NCBI GenBank assembly: GCA_036563615.1
Contig: DATCMB010000007.1
Span: forward strand, 1 to 64,000
Length of the DNA stretch: 64,000 bases
Direction: 5' to 3'
DNA from: Candidatus Binatia bacterium
Lineage (GTDB): Bacteria > Desulfobacterota > Binatia > UBA12015
Numbering within the stretch: position 1 is the first letter of the stretch; every line of letters begins with the position of its first letter. The notes under the pieces were generated by a model. The model made no database searches. It had not been told where the DNA came from and was given only the letters and a program-made list of their open reading frames with translations. The translations under genes were made by a program, and so were the position numbers. Positions 1 through 13,895 of the stretch are shown here, piece by piece.

Positions 1-737
1 CCATTGAAGGGGGCTTTTCCAGCCGCCTACCGAGGGGACGATGCGCATTCCGCGGCTCCTAAGCCGCGGCCCCATTGAAGGGAGGTCGACGAGGGCTCCG
101 CGGGGACCGGCGTGGTGATCATTCCGCGGCTCCTAAGCCGCGGCCCCATTGAAGGTTGCGCAGCCGTTCTCGGGCTTCAATCGCGGGCTGGCGTCATTCC
201 GCGGCTCCTAAGCCGCGGCCCCATTGAAGGACGGAAGAGCAGCTGCGCAAGGTCCTCGAACGCGCGTTCATTCCGCGGCTCCTAAGCCGCGGCCCCATTG
301 AAGGGGAGGCGGCGGCCCGGGCAGGCCCGGGTCGTCCGGGCATTCCGCGGCTCCTAAGCCGCGGCCCCATTGAAGGACCGCGTACGCCGACAAGGTCCTC
401 TGCGACACCGACGCCATTCCGCGGCTCCTAAGCCGCGGCCCCATTGAAGGGAGACGCGGCGCCAGGAGATCCAGAGCGGTCGCAGCGGCATTCCGCGGCT
501 CCTAAGCCGCGGCCCCATTGAAGCTCGGTGTCCGAGGACGAGGAGCGGCGCAAGCAACAACATTCCGCGGCTCCTAAGCCGCGGCCCCATTGAAGCTCGT
601 GCTCCAGGCGCGGCTGCTGCCACTCCCAGAGCATTCCGCGGCTCCTAAGCCGCGGCCCCATTGAAGCTGCGCGTGGCCGAGGATCGTGCCCTCGATGTAG
701 GTCATTCCGCGGCTCCTAAGCCGCGGCCCCATTGAAG
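1..737 (+). CRISPR. CRISPR array, 10 full repeats plus one partial at the window edge
   Basis: Full identical 35-bp repeats start at 46, 120, 195, 269, 341, 415, 489, 561, 632 and 703; positions 1-9 are the tail of an eleventh, so the array continues left of the window. Each repeat has a perfect 7-bp inverted repeat, CCGCGGC and GCCGCGG, around the loop TCCTAA, and ends in CATTGAAG. The ten spacers are 36-40 bp (36, 39, 40, 39, 37, 39, 39, 37, 36, 36) and unrelated to each other. The 3' end resembles the ATTGAAA(C/G) 8-nt handle of class 1 systems processed by Cas6, so I read the array as transcribed on the plus strand with the leader to the left. The base after the repeat is G for the first seven units and C for the last four, so the unit may really be 36 bp. 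No cas gene is in the window. It ends convergent with glgB. Confidence 0.97.
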
Positions 738-793
738 CCGGCGGCAAGCTCGACGCTTTGGCCGAGATCCTCGCAGGCGCGACGCAGCGCCGC

Positions 794-2767
<1,974 letters not shown>

Positions 2768-2774
2768 CGCGAGG

Positions 2775-6154
<3,380 letters not shown>

Positions 6155-6158
<4 letters not shown>

Positions 6159-7423
6159 GGGAAGATTCCCCGCCGCCGCTTCGCCTCGGCGATGCGGCTC
6201 ACGCCGCGGATCAGCGCCGCGGTCCGCATGTCGACCTTGCGCTGCTGCGCGGTCGCCAGCACCTCGGCGAACGCGCGCTGCATGAGCGTCGTCAAGCGTG
6301 AATTCACCTCGTCCTCGGACCAGAAGAAGTGCTGCAGCCCCTGCACCCACTCGAAGTACGACACCGTGACGCCGCCGGCGTTCGCGAGGATGTCGGGCAC
6401 GACGAAGATGCCGCGCCCGTTCAGGATCTCGTCGGCCTCGAGGTTGGTCGGACCGTTCGCGCCCTCGACCACGAGGCGGCAGCGCAGCCGCGCGGCGTTG
6501 GCGCCGGTGATCTGGTTCTGGATCGCGGCCGGGATCAGCACCTCGCACGGCAGCTCGAGCAGCTCCGCGTTCGTCACGCGGTCGGCGTCGGGGAAGCCCT
6601 CGAGCGTCCGGCGCTCGGCCATCCAGGCGTCGACCGCGGCGAGGTCGAGGCCCTTCGGATCGTAGATGCCGACGTTGACGTCGGACACCGCGACCACGCG
6701 CGCGCCCGCCGCGGCCGCGAGCCGCGCCGACACCGAGCCGACGTTGCCGTAGCCCTGCACGACGACGCGCGCGCCCTCGACCGGAATCCCGAGATGGCGG
6801 CACGCCTCGATCATGCAGGTCACCACGCCGCGTCCGGTCGCCTCCTTGCGCCCGAGCGAGCCGCCGATCTCGAGCGGCTTGCCGGTGACCACGCCCGGCA
6901 CCGAGTAGCCCTTGGTCTGCGAGTAGGTGTCCATGATCCAGGCCATGACCTGCTCGTCGGTGCCGAGGTCGGGCGCCGGGATGTCGCGGTCCGGCCCGAT
7001 CACGTCGATGATCTCGGAGGTGTAGCGGCGCGTGATGCGCTGCAGCTCGGCAGGCGAGAAGTTCTTGGGATTGATGCGCAGACCGCCCTTCGCGCCGCCG
7101 AACGGCAGCGCCATGATCGCGCACTTCCACGACATCCACATCGCCAGCGCGGTGACCTCGCCGAGATCGACGTCCTCGTCGTAGCGGATCCCGCCCTTGG
7201 TGGGGCCCATCGTCGTGAGGTGCTGCACGCGGTAGCCGAACACCGTCTCCACCACGTTGTACGAATCGCGACGGAAGGGAAAGGACACGACGTGCGCGCG
7301 CTGCGGGGTGCGCAGGCGGTGCCAGATGTTCTCCTGCAGCCCCATGATCTCCGCGGTCCGGTCGAGCTGCGCGACCGCCAGGCGGTACATGGGCGTGTCC
7401 CACTCGAGATGCCGGGGTTGCAT
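6155..7423 (-). CDS. Glu/Leu/Phe/Val-family glutamate dehydrogenase
   Basis: Reversible oxidative deamination of glutamate (or a branched-chain or aromatic amino acid). The 422-aa protein shows [13 protein letters not shown], the catalytic-lysine segment PFGGAKGGL, the [14 protein letters not shown] loop and a Rossmann motif, QGYGNVGS, in the second half, then [12 protein letters not shown]. Length and motifs match the roughly 420-aa GdhA/RocG/GudB-like group, which is mostly NAD-linked. It has a strong Shine-Dalgarno, GGAGG, 7 nt before ATG. The stop overlaps the treS start by 4 bp, so it shares a message with the trehalose/glucan genes. A second, NADP-type enzyme lies at 48066-49418. Cofactor preference cannot be fixed from the sequence alone. 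Confidence 0.93.
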
Positions 7424-7483
7424 GGCGACCTCCTCCTTCGCGGCCCTTCGTCCTCGTGCCCGCCCCGCACGCGCGGCGCCAGC

Positions 7484-8716
7484 CTATCCTCCGCTCTTCT
7501 TCTGGGCACGCTTGCCGTCGTTGGCCGGCGTCTCCTCGACGGCCGGCACCTCGGCGAGCGCGATCCGCACCCGCTGCGGCCGGAAGCTCTGCACCTCCAG
7601 GTTCGGCGGGTGGCGGACGTTCTCCTCGGAGATCGTGAACGTCGTGCGGCCGGGCTTCGAGCGACTCGCGTCGACGGTCACCGCGAGGTCGCGCGAGTTG
7701 AGCAGCGCGAACGCGCGCCGCGGCCCCGAGAACACCGCCTCGATCTCCTCGGGCTCCATCTTCTCGACCGTGGCGCCGACCGGCACGTTGATCACCTCGA
7801 CCGGCACCTTGAGGACCATCTCCGCCGGACGCGAGCCGGGCACGAACAGCAGCCAGAGCCCGAGCACCACCGCGAGCGACGCGAGGCGCTCGACCCAGTT
7901 CGCGAACAGCATGCGACGCAGGATGCGGCGCGGGCTGCGCGCCGGCTCGCGCGCGGCGTTGAACGCCGCGAGCACGCGCGCGAGCTCGTTCGCGTCGCGC
8001 AGCGTGCGCAGCTTGCCGTCCTGCGCGACCGAGATCCGCCCGCGCTCCTCCGACACCACGAGGCAGAGCGCGTCGGTCAGCTCGGCGAGCCCGAGCGCCG
8101 CGCTGTGCCGCGTCCCCATGCCGGCGAGCTGCTGGAAGTCGGTCGACAGCGGCAGGTGCGCGGCAAAGGTCGCGACCCGGTCGTTCTCGATGATCACCGC
8201 GCCGTCGTGCCCCGGCGAGTGCGGGTCGAAGATGCTCTTCAGAAGCGGCGTCGACACCTTGGCGCCGAGCTCGATGCCGCCGCGCACGTGACGGCGCAGC
8301 GGCTGCTCGCCCTGCAGCACGATCAGCGCGCCGATGCGGTCGCGCGCCATGTCCGACGCGCACTCGACCAGGATGTCGGCGACGTTGGCCGGCGTCTGCA
8401 CGCGACGGTTGCGGCGCAGGCTGAACAGCGCGAGCCGCTCGAAGAGCTGCCGCAGCTCCTCCTGGAAGATGACGACGAGGATGATGAGGAAGACCGCAAA
8501 GAAGCCTTGCAGGAGCCAGGCGGTGAGCTGCAGCCCGATCGAGCGCGCGGCGATGTAGAGCCCGGCGAGGATGACGATGCCGCCCGCGACCAGCGCGGCC
8601 TGCGTGCGGCGGATCCAGACCACCGCCGTGTAGAGCATGAACGTGACCAGGAGGATGTCGACCGCGTCCGCGAAGCGGATCTCGAGCAGCGAGTCGATGA
8701 GCCTCATGCCGGTCAT
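7484..8716 (-). CDS. cdaA: CdaA-type diadenylate cyclase fused to a YbbR-like domain
   Basis: Predicted membrane enzyme condensing two ATP into c-di-AMP. The 410-aa protein has three N-terminal membrane segments (about 18-36, 42-58, 66-84), a DAC domain (about 105-250) with GHDGAVII (DGA at 171-173) and [10 protein letters not shown], then another membrane segment (277-293) and a YbbR-type beta domain (about 300-390) with a charged tail. In Firmicutes CdaA and its regulator CdaR (YbbR repeats) are separate neighbouring genes; here they are one chain. The usual RHR motif reads RHS. Start is ATG at 8716, with AAGGG 4 nt upstream; a second ATG three codons on is possible. The gene lies 60 bp upstream of gdh on the same strand and diverges from pgeF. 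Confidence 0.88.
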   Translation of the reverse strand: MTGMRLIDSLLEIRFADAVDILLVTFMLYTAVVWIRRTQAALVAGGIVILAGLYIAARSIGLQLTAWLLQGFFAVFLIILVVIFQEELRQLFERLALFSLRRNRRVQTPANVADILVECASDMARDRIGALIVLQGEQPLRRHVRGGIELGAKVSTPLLKSIFDPHSPGHDGAVIIENDRVATFAAHLPLSTDFQQLAGMGTRHSAALGLAELTDALCLVVSEERGRISVAQDGKLRTLRDANELARVLAAFNAAREPARSPRRILRRMLFANWVERLASLAVVLGLWLLFVPGSRPAEMVLKVPVEVINVPVGATVEKMEPEEIEAVFSGPRRAFALLNSRDLAVTVDASRSKPGRTTFTISEENVRHPPNLEVQSFRPQRVRIALAEVPAVEETPANDGKRAQKKSGG

Positions 8717-8841
8717 GCCGCCCTTCGAGTGATAGCCGTCTGCCGCGCGACGGTCACGCAGATCGGGCTGATATCTCGTCTCGACGCCCGACGGAGCGCG
8801 GGATCGCGAGCGCGCGCGACGCCTGCTAGAGCGAGCGCGCG

Positions 8842-9588
8842 ATGCACGACGAGCTGCGCGTGCCCGGCTGGAGCGGGCGCATCCCGCACGGCTTCGCACC
8901 CGCGGACCAGCCGGTGGCGGACGGCTTCCACCTGGTGCGCGCGAAGCAGGTGCACGGCACGGCCTGCGTCGTCGCCGACGGGCGCACGCCGTCGCCCGCG
9001 GGCGAGGCCGACGCGCTGCTCACGACGCACCCCGGCGTCGCGGTCGCGATCGCGACCGCCGACTGCGTGCCGCTGCTGCTCACCGCCGACGACGGCAGCG
9101 CGGTGGCCGCGGTGCACGCCGGCTGGCGCGGCACGCTCGCCGGCATCGCCGAGGTCGGGGTGCGCGCGCTCGCGGAGCGCGGCGTCGCACCGGAGCGCGT
9201 GCGCGCGGCGCTCGGCCCCTCGATCGACGGCTGCTGCTTCGAGATCGAGCGCGAGATCGCCGAGCGCTTCGCGCAGGCGCTCGGCGACGAGACGTGGGCC
9301 GCGTGGCGCGACGGCCCGCGCGCAGGCAAGGGCACCCTCGACCTGCGCGCGATCAACGCGCTCGTCCTGCGTCGGGCCGGCGTGCCGCAGGACGCGATCG
9401 CACGCGTCGGTCCGTGCACGATGTGCGGCGGCGGGCCGTTCGCGTCCTACCGCCGCGACGGCGCGAACGCGGGCCGGCAGCTCAGCTGGATCGGCGTCGC
9501 GCGCTCCGGCGGCGGTCGAGCCCCGGCCGTGAAACATGCCACACGCAGCCCGGGCGCCGCGGCGCTCGGCCACGAGAAGTCACGTTGA
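8842..9588 (+). CDS. pgeF: PgeF/YlmD-family (polyphenol oxidase-like) protein
   Basis: Member of the DUF152 / multicopper-laccase-like family, whose characterised members act as peptidoglycan editing factor or as purine nucleoside phosphorylase/adenosine deaminase. The 248-aa protein has the family blocks TADCVPLLL, AAVHAGWRGTLAG, LGPSIDGCCFEI and CTMCGGGPFASYRRDG with NAGRQLSWIG, including the conserved His and Cys metal ligands. The C-terminal 25 residues after this block are unconserved-looking. No clear Shine-Dalgarno precedes the ATG. It is the first gene of a plus-strand run with only 5 bp to the next gene. Confidence 0.9.
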   Translation: MHDELRVPGWSGRIPHGFAPADQPVADGFHLVRAKQVHGTACVVADGRTPSPAGEADALLTTHPGVAVAIATADCVPLLLTADDGSAVAAVHAGWRGTLAGIAEVGVRALAERGVAPERVRAALGPSIDGCCFEIEREIAERFAQALGDETWAAWRDGPRAGKGTLDLRAINALVLRRAGVPQDAIARVGPCTMCGGGPFASYRRDGANAGRQLSWIGVARSGGGRAPAVKHATRSPGAAALGHEKSR

Positions 9589-9593
9589 AAGCC

Positions 9594-10373
9594 ATGCAGA
9601 CGCTAGACGACCTCTTCTCCCTGCGCGGCAAGGTCGCGCTCGTGACCGGCGCCTCGGCCGGCATCGGCGTCGAGCTCGCGCGCGCGCTCGCCATCGCCGG
9701 CGCCGACGTGGCGCTGGTCGCGCGCCGGCGCGAGCGGCTCGAAGCGCTCGCGAGCGAGCTGCGCGCGGGCGGCGTGCGCGCCGAGCCGATCGCCGCCGAC
9801 CTCGCCTCCGACGCCGACGTCGAGCGCATCGTCCCCGAGTGCGAGGAGCGCCTCGGGCCGGTCGACATCCTGGTGAACAACGCCGGCATCGCGCTCATCG
9901 GACGCTCGGAGCGCTTCCCGCGCGACAAGTGGGACACGACCCTGCGCGTCGATCTCACCGCCGCCTGGCTGCTCTGCCAGCAGGTCGGAAGGCGCATGAT
10001 CGAGCGCGGCAGCGGCGGACGGATCGTCAACGTGACGTCGGTGATCTCGGCCGGCGCGAACCCGATCTACCACGGCCCGGCCTACAGCGCGGCGAAGGCG
10101 GCGCTGCTCAACGTCACGCGTCAGCTCGCGGTCGAGTGGGCGCAGTACGGCATCACGGTGAACGCGCTCGCACCCGGCTGGTTCACGACCGAGATGACGG
10201 CCGAGGGCTTCACGCAGGAGCGCTTCCGCAGCAAGGCCGAGACGCTGACGCCGATGGGGCGCATCGGCGAGCCGCACGAGCTGCGCTCGGCGCTGCTCTT
10301 CCTGACCGCGCCGTCGTCGACCTTCGTCACCGGCACGACGGTGTTCGTCGACGGCGGCTGGACCGCCTGGTGA
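9594..10373 (+). CDS. short-chain dehydrogenase/reductase (SDR)
   Basis: Classical 259-aa SDR using NAD(P)H. The Rossmann glycine motif TGASAGIG is near residue 20, NNAG near 95, a catalytic Ser lies in the VTSVISAG strand, and Tyr-x-x-x-Lys is seen as YSAAK; it ends in FVTGTTVFVDGGWTAW, a common C-terminus for 3-oxoacyl or gluconate-type reductases. An Arg-rich segment (ARRRER) after beta-strand 2 suggests NADP(H). The substrate is unknown. It starts 5 bp after pgeF and its TGA overlaps the GTG of mutY. The lipid-type thiolase downstream makes an acyl or steroid alcohol substrate plausible, but this is inference. Confidence 0.93.
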   Translation: MQTLDDLFSLRGKVALVTGASAGIGVELARALAIAGADVALVARRRERLEALASELRAGGVRAEPIAADLASDADVERIVPECEERLGPVDILVNNAGIALIGRSERFPRDKWDTTLRVDLTAAWLLCQQVGRRMIERGSGGRIVNVTSVISAGANPIYHGPAYSAAKAALLNVTRQLAVEWAQYGITVNALAPGWFTTEMTAEGFTQERFRSKAETLTPMGRIGEPHELRSALLFLTAPSSTFVTGTTVFVDGGWTAW

Positions 10374-11539
10374 GCGACGCGGGCGGCGCCGCGGCGTCGC
10401 CTGCGCGCGGCGCCGCGCGGTCGGCGCACGATGCCGACGCGTCGCTCGAGCGCGACGCCGCGCGGACGCTTCGCGCTGCCGACGCATCTTCTGCGCAAGA
10501 CGTCGCACGGCCGCCCTTCGACGTCCCCGCGCTGCGCGCGGCGCTGCTCGCCTGGTACGACGCGCACGCGCGCCCCCTGCCCTGGCGCGTGCGTCGCGAC
10601 CCGTACCGCGTCTGGGTCGCCGAGGTGATGCTGCAGCAGACCCGCGTCGAGGTCGTGATCCCGGCCTACGAGCGCTTCCTGCGCCGCTTCCCGGATCTCG
10701 CGTCGCTCGCGCGCGCGAGCGAGGAGCGCGTCCTCGCCGCGTGGTCGGGGCTCGGCTACTACACGCGCGCGCGCAGCCTGCACCGCGCGGCGCGCGCGCT
10801 CGTCGCGCGCGGCGAGACCACGTTTCCGGCCGACGCCGACGCCGCGCGAACGCTGCCGGGTGTGGGCCCGTACACGCTCGCTGCCGTGCTGTCGATCGCC
10901 TACGGATTGCCGCACGCCGCGGTGGACGCAAACGTCGCGCGCGTGCTCGCGCGCCTCGCCTGCCTGGGACGTCCGGACGCGCGCCTCGAGCCGCACCGCA
11001 CGCTCGCCGCAGAGCTCCTCGACCGCTCGCGCCCGGGCGAGTGGAACGAGGCGCTGATGGAGCTCGGCGAGACCGTGTGCCGGCCGCGCGCGCCGCAGTG
11101 TGGCTCGTGTCCGGTTCACACGCACTGCCTCGCGCACGCCCGCGGCGTCGCCGAGCGGCACCCGCCGCCGCGCGAGCGCCGCGCGCCCGAGCGCGTGCGG
11201 GTCGCGCTCACGCTGCTGCACGACGGCGCGGGTCGCGTGCTGCTCGAGCGCGGCGCCTTCCCGCACCTGCCGCACCTCTGGCTGCCGCTCGCGCAGGTCG
11301 GACCGGACGCGCGCGGCGAGGGCGCGAGCGTCGGCGTCGTGCGCCACGCGATCCTGCACCGCCAGCTCGAGGTCGAGGTCTACGTGCGGCGCACGACGCC
11401 CGCTCGGCTCGCGCGCGCCGCACGCAACGCGAAACCCGAGCGCCGGGTGTTCGCGCGCGCGGCGCTCGCCCGCGTCGGCCGCTCGTCGCTGCTCACCAAG
11501 GCGCTCGCGCTCGCCGGATTGATCCCGCGCGCGCGATGA
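10370..11539 (+). CDS. mutY: A/G-specific adenine DNA glycosylase
   Basis: Base-excision repair enzyme removing adenine mispaired with 8-oxoguanine. It has the HhH-GPD core with LPWR, VAEVMLQQTRVEVVIPAY (catalytic Glu), LPGVGPYTLAAVLS and the catalytic-Asp segment VDANVARVL, and the 4Fe-4S cluster pattern C-x6-C-x2-C-x5-C (CRPRAPQCGSCPVHTHC). A NUDIX-like 8-oxoG recognition domain follows. The start chosen is GTG at 10370, inside the GTGA overlap with the SDR stop. This gives 389 aa with an Ala/Arg-rich leader of about 45 residues; an internal start nearer FDVPALRAALLAWY is possible. The stop overlaps the next ATG (ATGA). Confidence 0.94.
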   Translation: MSDAGGAAASPARGAARSAHDADASLERDAARTLRAADASSAQDVARPPFDVPALRAALLAWYDAHARPLPWRVRRDPYRVWVAEVMLQQTRVEVVIPAYERFLRRFPDLASLARASEERVLAAWSGLGYYTRARSLHRAARALVARGETTFPADADAARTLPGVGPYTLAAVLSIAYGLPHAAVDANVARVLARLACLGRPDARLEPHRTLAAELLDRSRPGEWNEALMELGETVCRPRAPQCGSCPVHTHCLAHARGVAERHPPPRERRAPERVRVALTLLHDGAGRVLLERGAFPHLPHLWLPLAQVGPDARGEGASVGVVRHAILHRQLEVEVYVRRTTPARLARAARNAKPERRVFARAALARVGRSSLLTKALALAGLIPRAR

Positions 11540-12747
11540 ACCAGTGTGCGGGCGACATGAGCGTCGACCGCACGATCCGCGACAAGGCCGCCATCGTCGG
11601 CATCGGCCAGACGAGGTTCGCGAAGCACCTCGGCATGTCGGAGTACGAGATGGCGGTCGAGGCGATCTTCGCCGCCTGCGAGGACGCGGGCATCGCGCCG
11701 CGCGAGATCGACGGGCTCGTGCGCTACGACATGGAGCAGACCGACGAGGAGCAGCTGCTCTCCGTGCTCGGCAACCCGCTGCTCCGCTTCTTCGCCGGCA
11801 CCGCGTGGGGCGGCGGCGGCTCGGCGTCGGTGCTGGTGGTCGCGGCGAGCGCGATCGCGTCGGGCATGGCCGAGACGGTCCTCGTCTACCGCTCGCGCGC
11901 GCGCGGCAAGCACTCGAGCTGGGGCAAGGATCCGAAGCAGGGCGGACGCTACTGGGAGAAGCTGCCGTCGACGCTGCCCGGGCTCAACCAGTGGCACGTG
12001 CCGCAGGGGCTGGTCTCGGCGTTTCAGGAGATGGCGATGATCAGCATGCGCCATCGCATCGAGTTCGGCACGAACGACGACCAGTACGCCGACGTCGCGA
12101 TCGCGTTTCGCGAGCACGCGATGCGCAACCCGAACGCGGTGATGCGCGCGCCGATGACGCGCGAGGATCATCACGCCTCGCGCATGATCTCCGACCCGCT
12201 GCGGCTCTACGACTGCAACATCGAAACCGACGGCGCGGTGGCGATGATCGTCACCTCGGTCGAGCGCGCGCGCGACCTGCGCCAGCCGCCGGCGGTGATC
12301 CGCGCGGGCGCGATGGCGGCGGGCTCGCACCACATCCGGCTCTCGACGCTGTTCGAGCGTCCGTGGGACGAGGAGTCTCCGGTGCGCGTCGCGCGCCAGC
12401 TCTACGCGATGGCGGGCGTCGGACCGCACGAGATCAAGGCCGCGTTCTTCTACGACTTCTTCACCTCGATGGTGATCATCGCGCTCGAGCAGTACGGCTT
12501 TGCGCCGCGCGGCGAGGGCGGGCCGTTCGTCGAGAACGGCGGCCTCGCGTGGCGCGGCGGACGGCTGCCGTGCAACACCAACGGCGGCCAGCTCTCGGAG
12601 GCGTTCATCCACGGCTTCAACAACACCGTCGAGGCGGTGCGGCAGATCCGCGGCACCTCGACCTCGCAGGTCGAGGGCTGCGACCTCGTGCTGGTCGCCG
12701 GTGCCAACACCGATCCGACCGGCGCGGTGATCCTGCGGAGGCTGTGA
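11536..12747 (+). CDS. thiolase-like lipid-transfer protein (Ltp/SCP2-thiolase family)
   Basis: A 403-aa thiolase-fold protein opening with KAAIVGIGQTRFAK and ending in GANTDPTGAVILRRL. The catalytic Cys/His motifs of degradative thiolases are replaced: the C-terminal block reads NGGLAWRGGRLPCNTNGGQLSEAFIHGFNN in place of a GHPxGxTG-type motif (described here in part). This is the pattern of Ltp2-type proteins, which with a DUF35 partner act as retro-aldolases on sterol side-chain CoA thioesters. The DUF35 gene lies 1 bp downstream, supporting a heteromeric complex. Start ATG 11536 overlaps the mutY stop; ATG 11557 (MSVDRTIRD) is an alternative. The substrate is not determinable here. Confidence 0.88.
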   Translation: MNQCAGDMSVDRTIRDKAAIVGIGQTRFAKHLGMSEYEMAVEAIFAACEDAGIAPREIDGLVRYDMEQTDEEQLLSVLGNPLLRFFAGTAWGGGGSASVLVVAASAIASGMAETVLVYRSRARGKHSSWGKDPKQGGRYWEKLPSTLPGLNQWHVPQGLVSAFQEMAMISMRHRIEFGTNDDQYADVAIAFREHAMRNPNAVMRAPMTREDHHASRMISDPLRLYDCNIETDGAVAMIVTSVERARDLRQPPAVIRAGAMAAGSHHIRLSTLFERPWDEESPVRVARQLYAMAGVGPHEIKAAFFYDFFTSMVIIALEQYGFAPRGEGGPFVENGGLAWRGGRLPCNTNGGQLSEAFIHGFNNTVEAVRQIRGTSTSQVEGCDLVLVAGANTDPTGAVILRRL

Positions 12748-12748
12748 G

Positions 12749-13171
12749 ATGTCCGCCGAGCTGTCCTCGCCGACGCCGCCCCTGCCGCAGCCGACGCCCG
12801 ACAGCGCGCCGTTCTACGAGGCCGCGCGCCGCGGCGAGCTGCGGCTGCAGAAGTGCACGAGCTGCGGACGCTTCCGCCACTACCCGCGTCCGGTGTGCCC
12901 GCACTGCCTGTCGCGCGACTTCGCCTGGGAGCGCGCGAGCGGCCGCGGCACGGTCTACACCTGGACGATCGTCCGCGGGCCGACGCTGCCCGCGTTCCAG
13001 CACAAGCTGCCCTACAACGTGGTCGACGTGCTGCTCGAGGAGGGCGTGCACTTCGTGAGCGAGGTGCTCGACTGCGCGCCCGAGGAGATCCACGCCGGCA
13101 TGCCGGTCGAGGCGACGTTCGTGCCGGTCAGCGACGAGATCACGCTGGTCAAGTTCCGGCGCGTGAGATGA
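12749..13171 (+). CDS. Zn-ribbon/OB-fold protein (DUF35), partner of the thiolase-like protein
   Basis: A 140-aa protein with the DUF35 arrangement. An N-terminal helix (PFYEAARRGELRLQKC) leads into a rubredoxin-like zinc ribbon with two CxxC pairs, KCTSCGRF and CPHCLS, followed by an OB fold beginning GRGTVYTWTIVRGP. Such proteins bind thiolase-like partners, as in the ChsH2-DUF35/Ltp2 aldolase and archaeal HMG-CoA synthase complexes. It starts 1 bp after the stop of the thiolase-like gene, consistent with stoichiometric expression. The zinc and partner assignments rest on family knowledge. Confidence 0.9.
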   Translation: MSAELSSPTPPLPQPTPDSAPFYEAARRGELRLQKCTSCGRFRHYPRPVCPHCLSRDFAWERASGRGTVYTWTIVRGPTLPAFQHKLPYNVVDVLLEEGVHFVSEVLDCAPEEIHAGMPVEATFVPVSDEITLVKFRRVR

Positions 13172-13205
13172 GCCGTGAGATACGCGCACGCGCGATGAGC
13201 CTCGG

Positions 13206-13871
13206 ATGAAGCAGACACGCCCGCAGCTCGCCTACCTGCACGGCTTCGCCTCGGGACCCGGCAGTACGAAGGCGCAGTTCCTCCGCGCGCGGCTCGCCGA
13301 GCTCGGCGTCGAGCTCGCGATCCCCGACCTCGCACCCGACTTCCGCCGCATGACGATCGGTGGCGAGCTCGCGGTGGTGGAAGAGCTGCTCGACGAAGCA
13401 GAGCAGACGATCCTCCTGGGCTCGAGCCTCGGCGGCTACCTCGCGGCGCTCGCCGCCGAGCGCCATCCCGCGCGCATCCCCGGGCTCGTCCTGCTCGCGC
13501 CGGCGTTCGGCTTCGTCGAGCGCTGGCAGCGACGGCTCGGTGCCGAAGCCATGGCGCAGTGGCGCGCGAGCGACGAGCTGCGCGTCTTCCACTATGCAAC
13601 CAACCGCGAGGAGCCGCTGTCGATCGACGTCGTCGACGAGGCACGGCGCTACCCCGCACAGCCCGACCCGCCCTGCCCCGCGCTGGTCTTCGCCGGGCGG
13701 CGCGACGAGTCGGTGCCGCTCGACGCGATCGAGCCGTTCGCCGCCGCGCGCGCGAACCGCGAGCTCGTCGTCTTCGACGCGGGACACGAGCTCATCGAGG
13801 TGCTCGAGCCGATGTGGCAGCGGACGTGCGAGTTCCTCGCGTCGCTCGGCGCTCTGCCGCGCACGTCGTGA
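13206..13871 (+). CDS. YqiA-like alpha/beta-hydrolase (esterase)
   Basis: A 221-aa alpha/beta-hydrolase of the UPF0227/YqiA type. It opens with QLAYLHGFASGPGSTKA (oxyanion strand), has the nucleophile elbow LLGSSLGGYLAAL, an acid in FAGRRDESVP and the catalytic His in FDAGHEL. No signal peptide is present, so it is cytoplasmic. It follows the DUF35 gene by 34 bp on the same strand and is probably the last gene of the operon that starts at pgeF. It faces the VOC genes tail to tail across 24 bp. Role in the pathway unknown; a thioesterase or esterase step is plausible. Confidence 0.85.
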   Translation: MKQTRPQLAYLHGFASGPGSTKAQFLRARLAELGVELAIPDLAPDFRRMTIGGELAVVEELLDEAEQTILLGSSLGGYLAALAAERHPARIPGLVLLAPAFGFVERWQRRLGAEAMAQWRASDELRVFHYATNREEPLSIDVVDEARRYPAQPDPPCPALVFAGRRDESVPLDAIEPFAAARANRELVVFDAGHELIEVLEPMWQRTCEFLASLGALPRTS

Positions 13872-13895
13872 GCGACGGGCGGCCCCCGAGCTCGC

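Noticed and set aside
738-793. A further spacer after the last CRISPR repeat
   Set aside because: No repeat follows and the sequence reads like ordinary flanking DNA up to the glgB stop.
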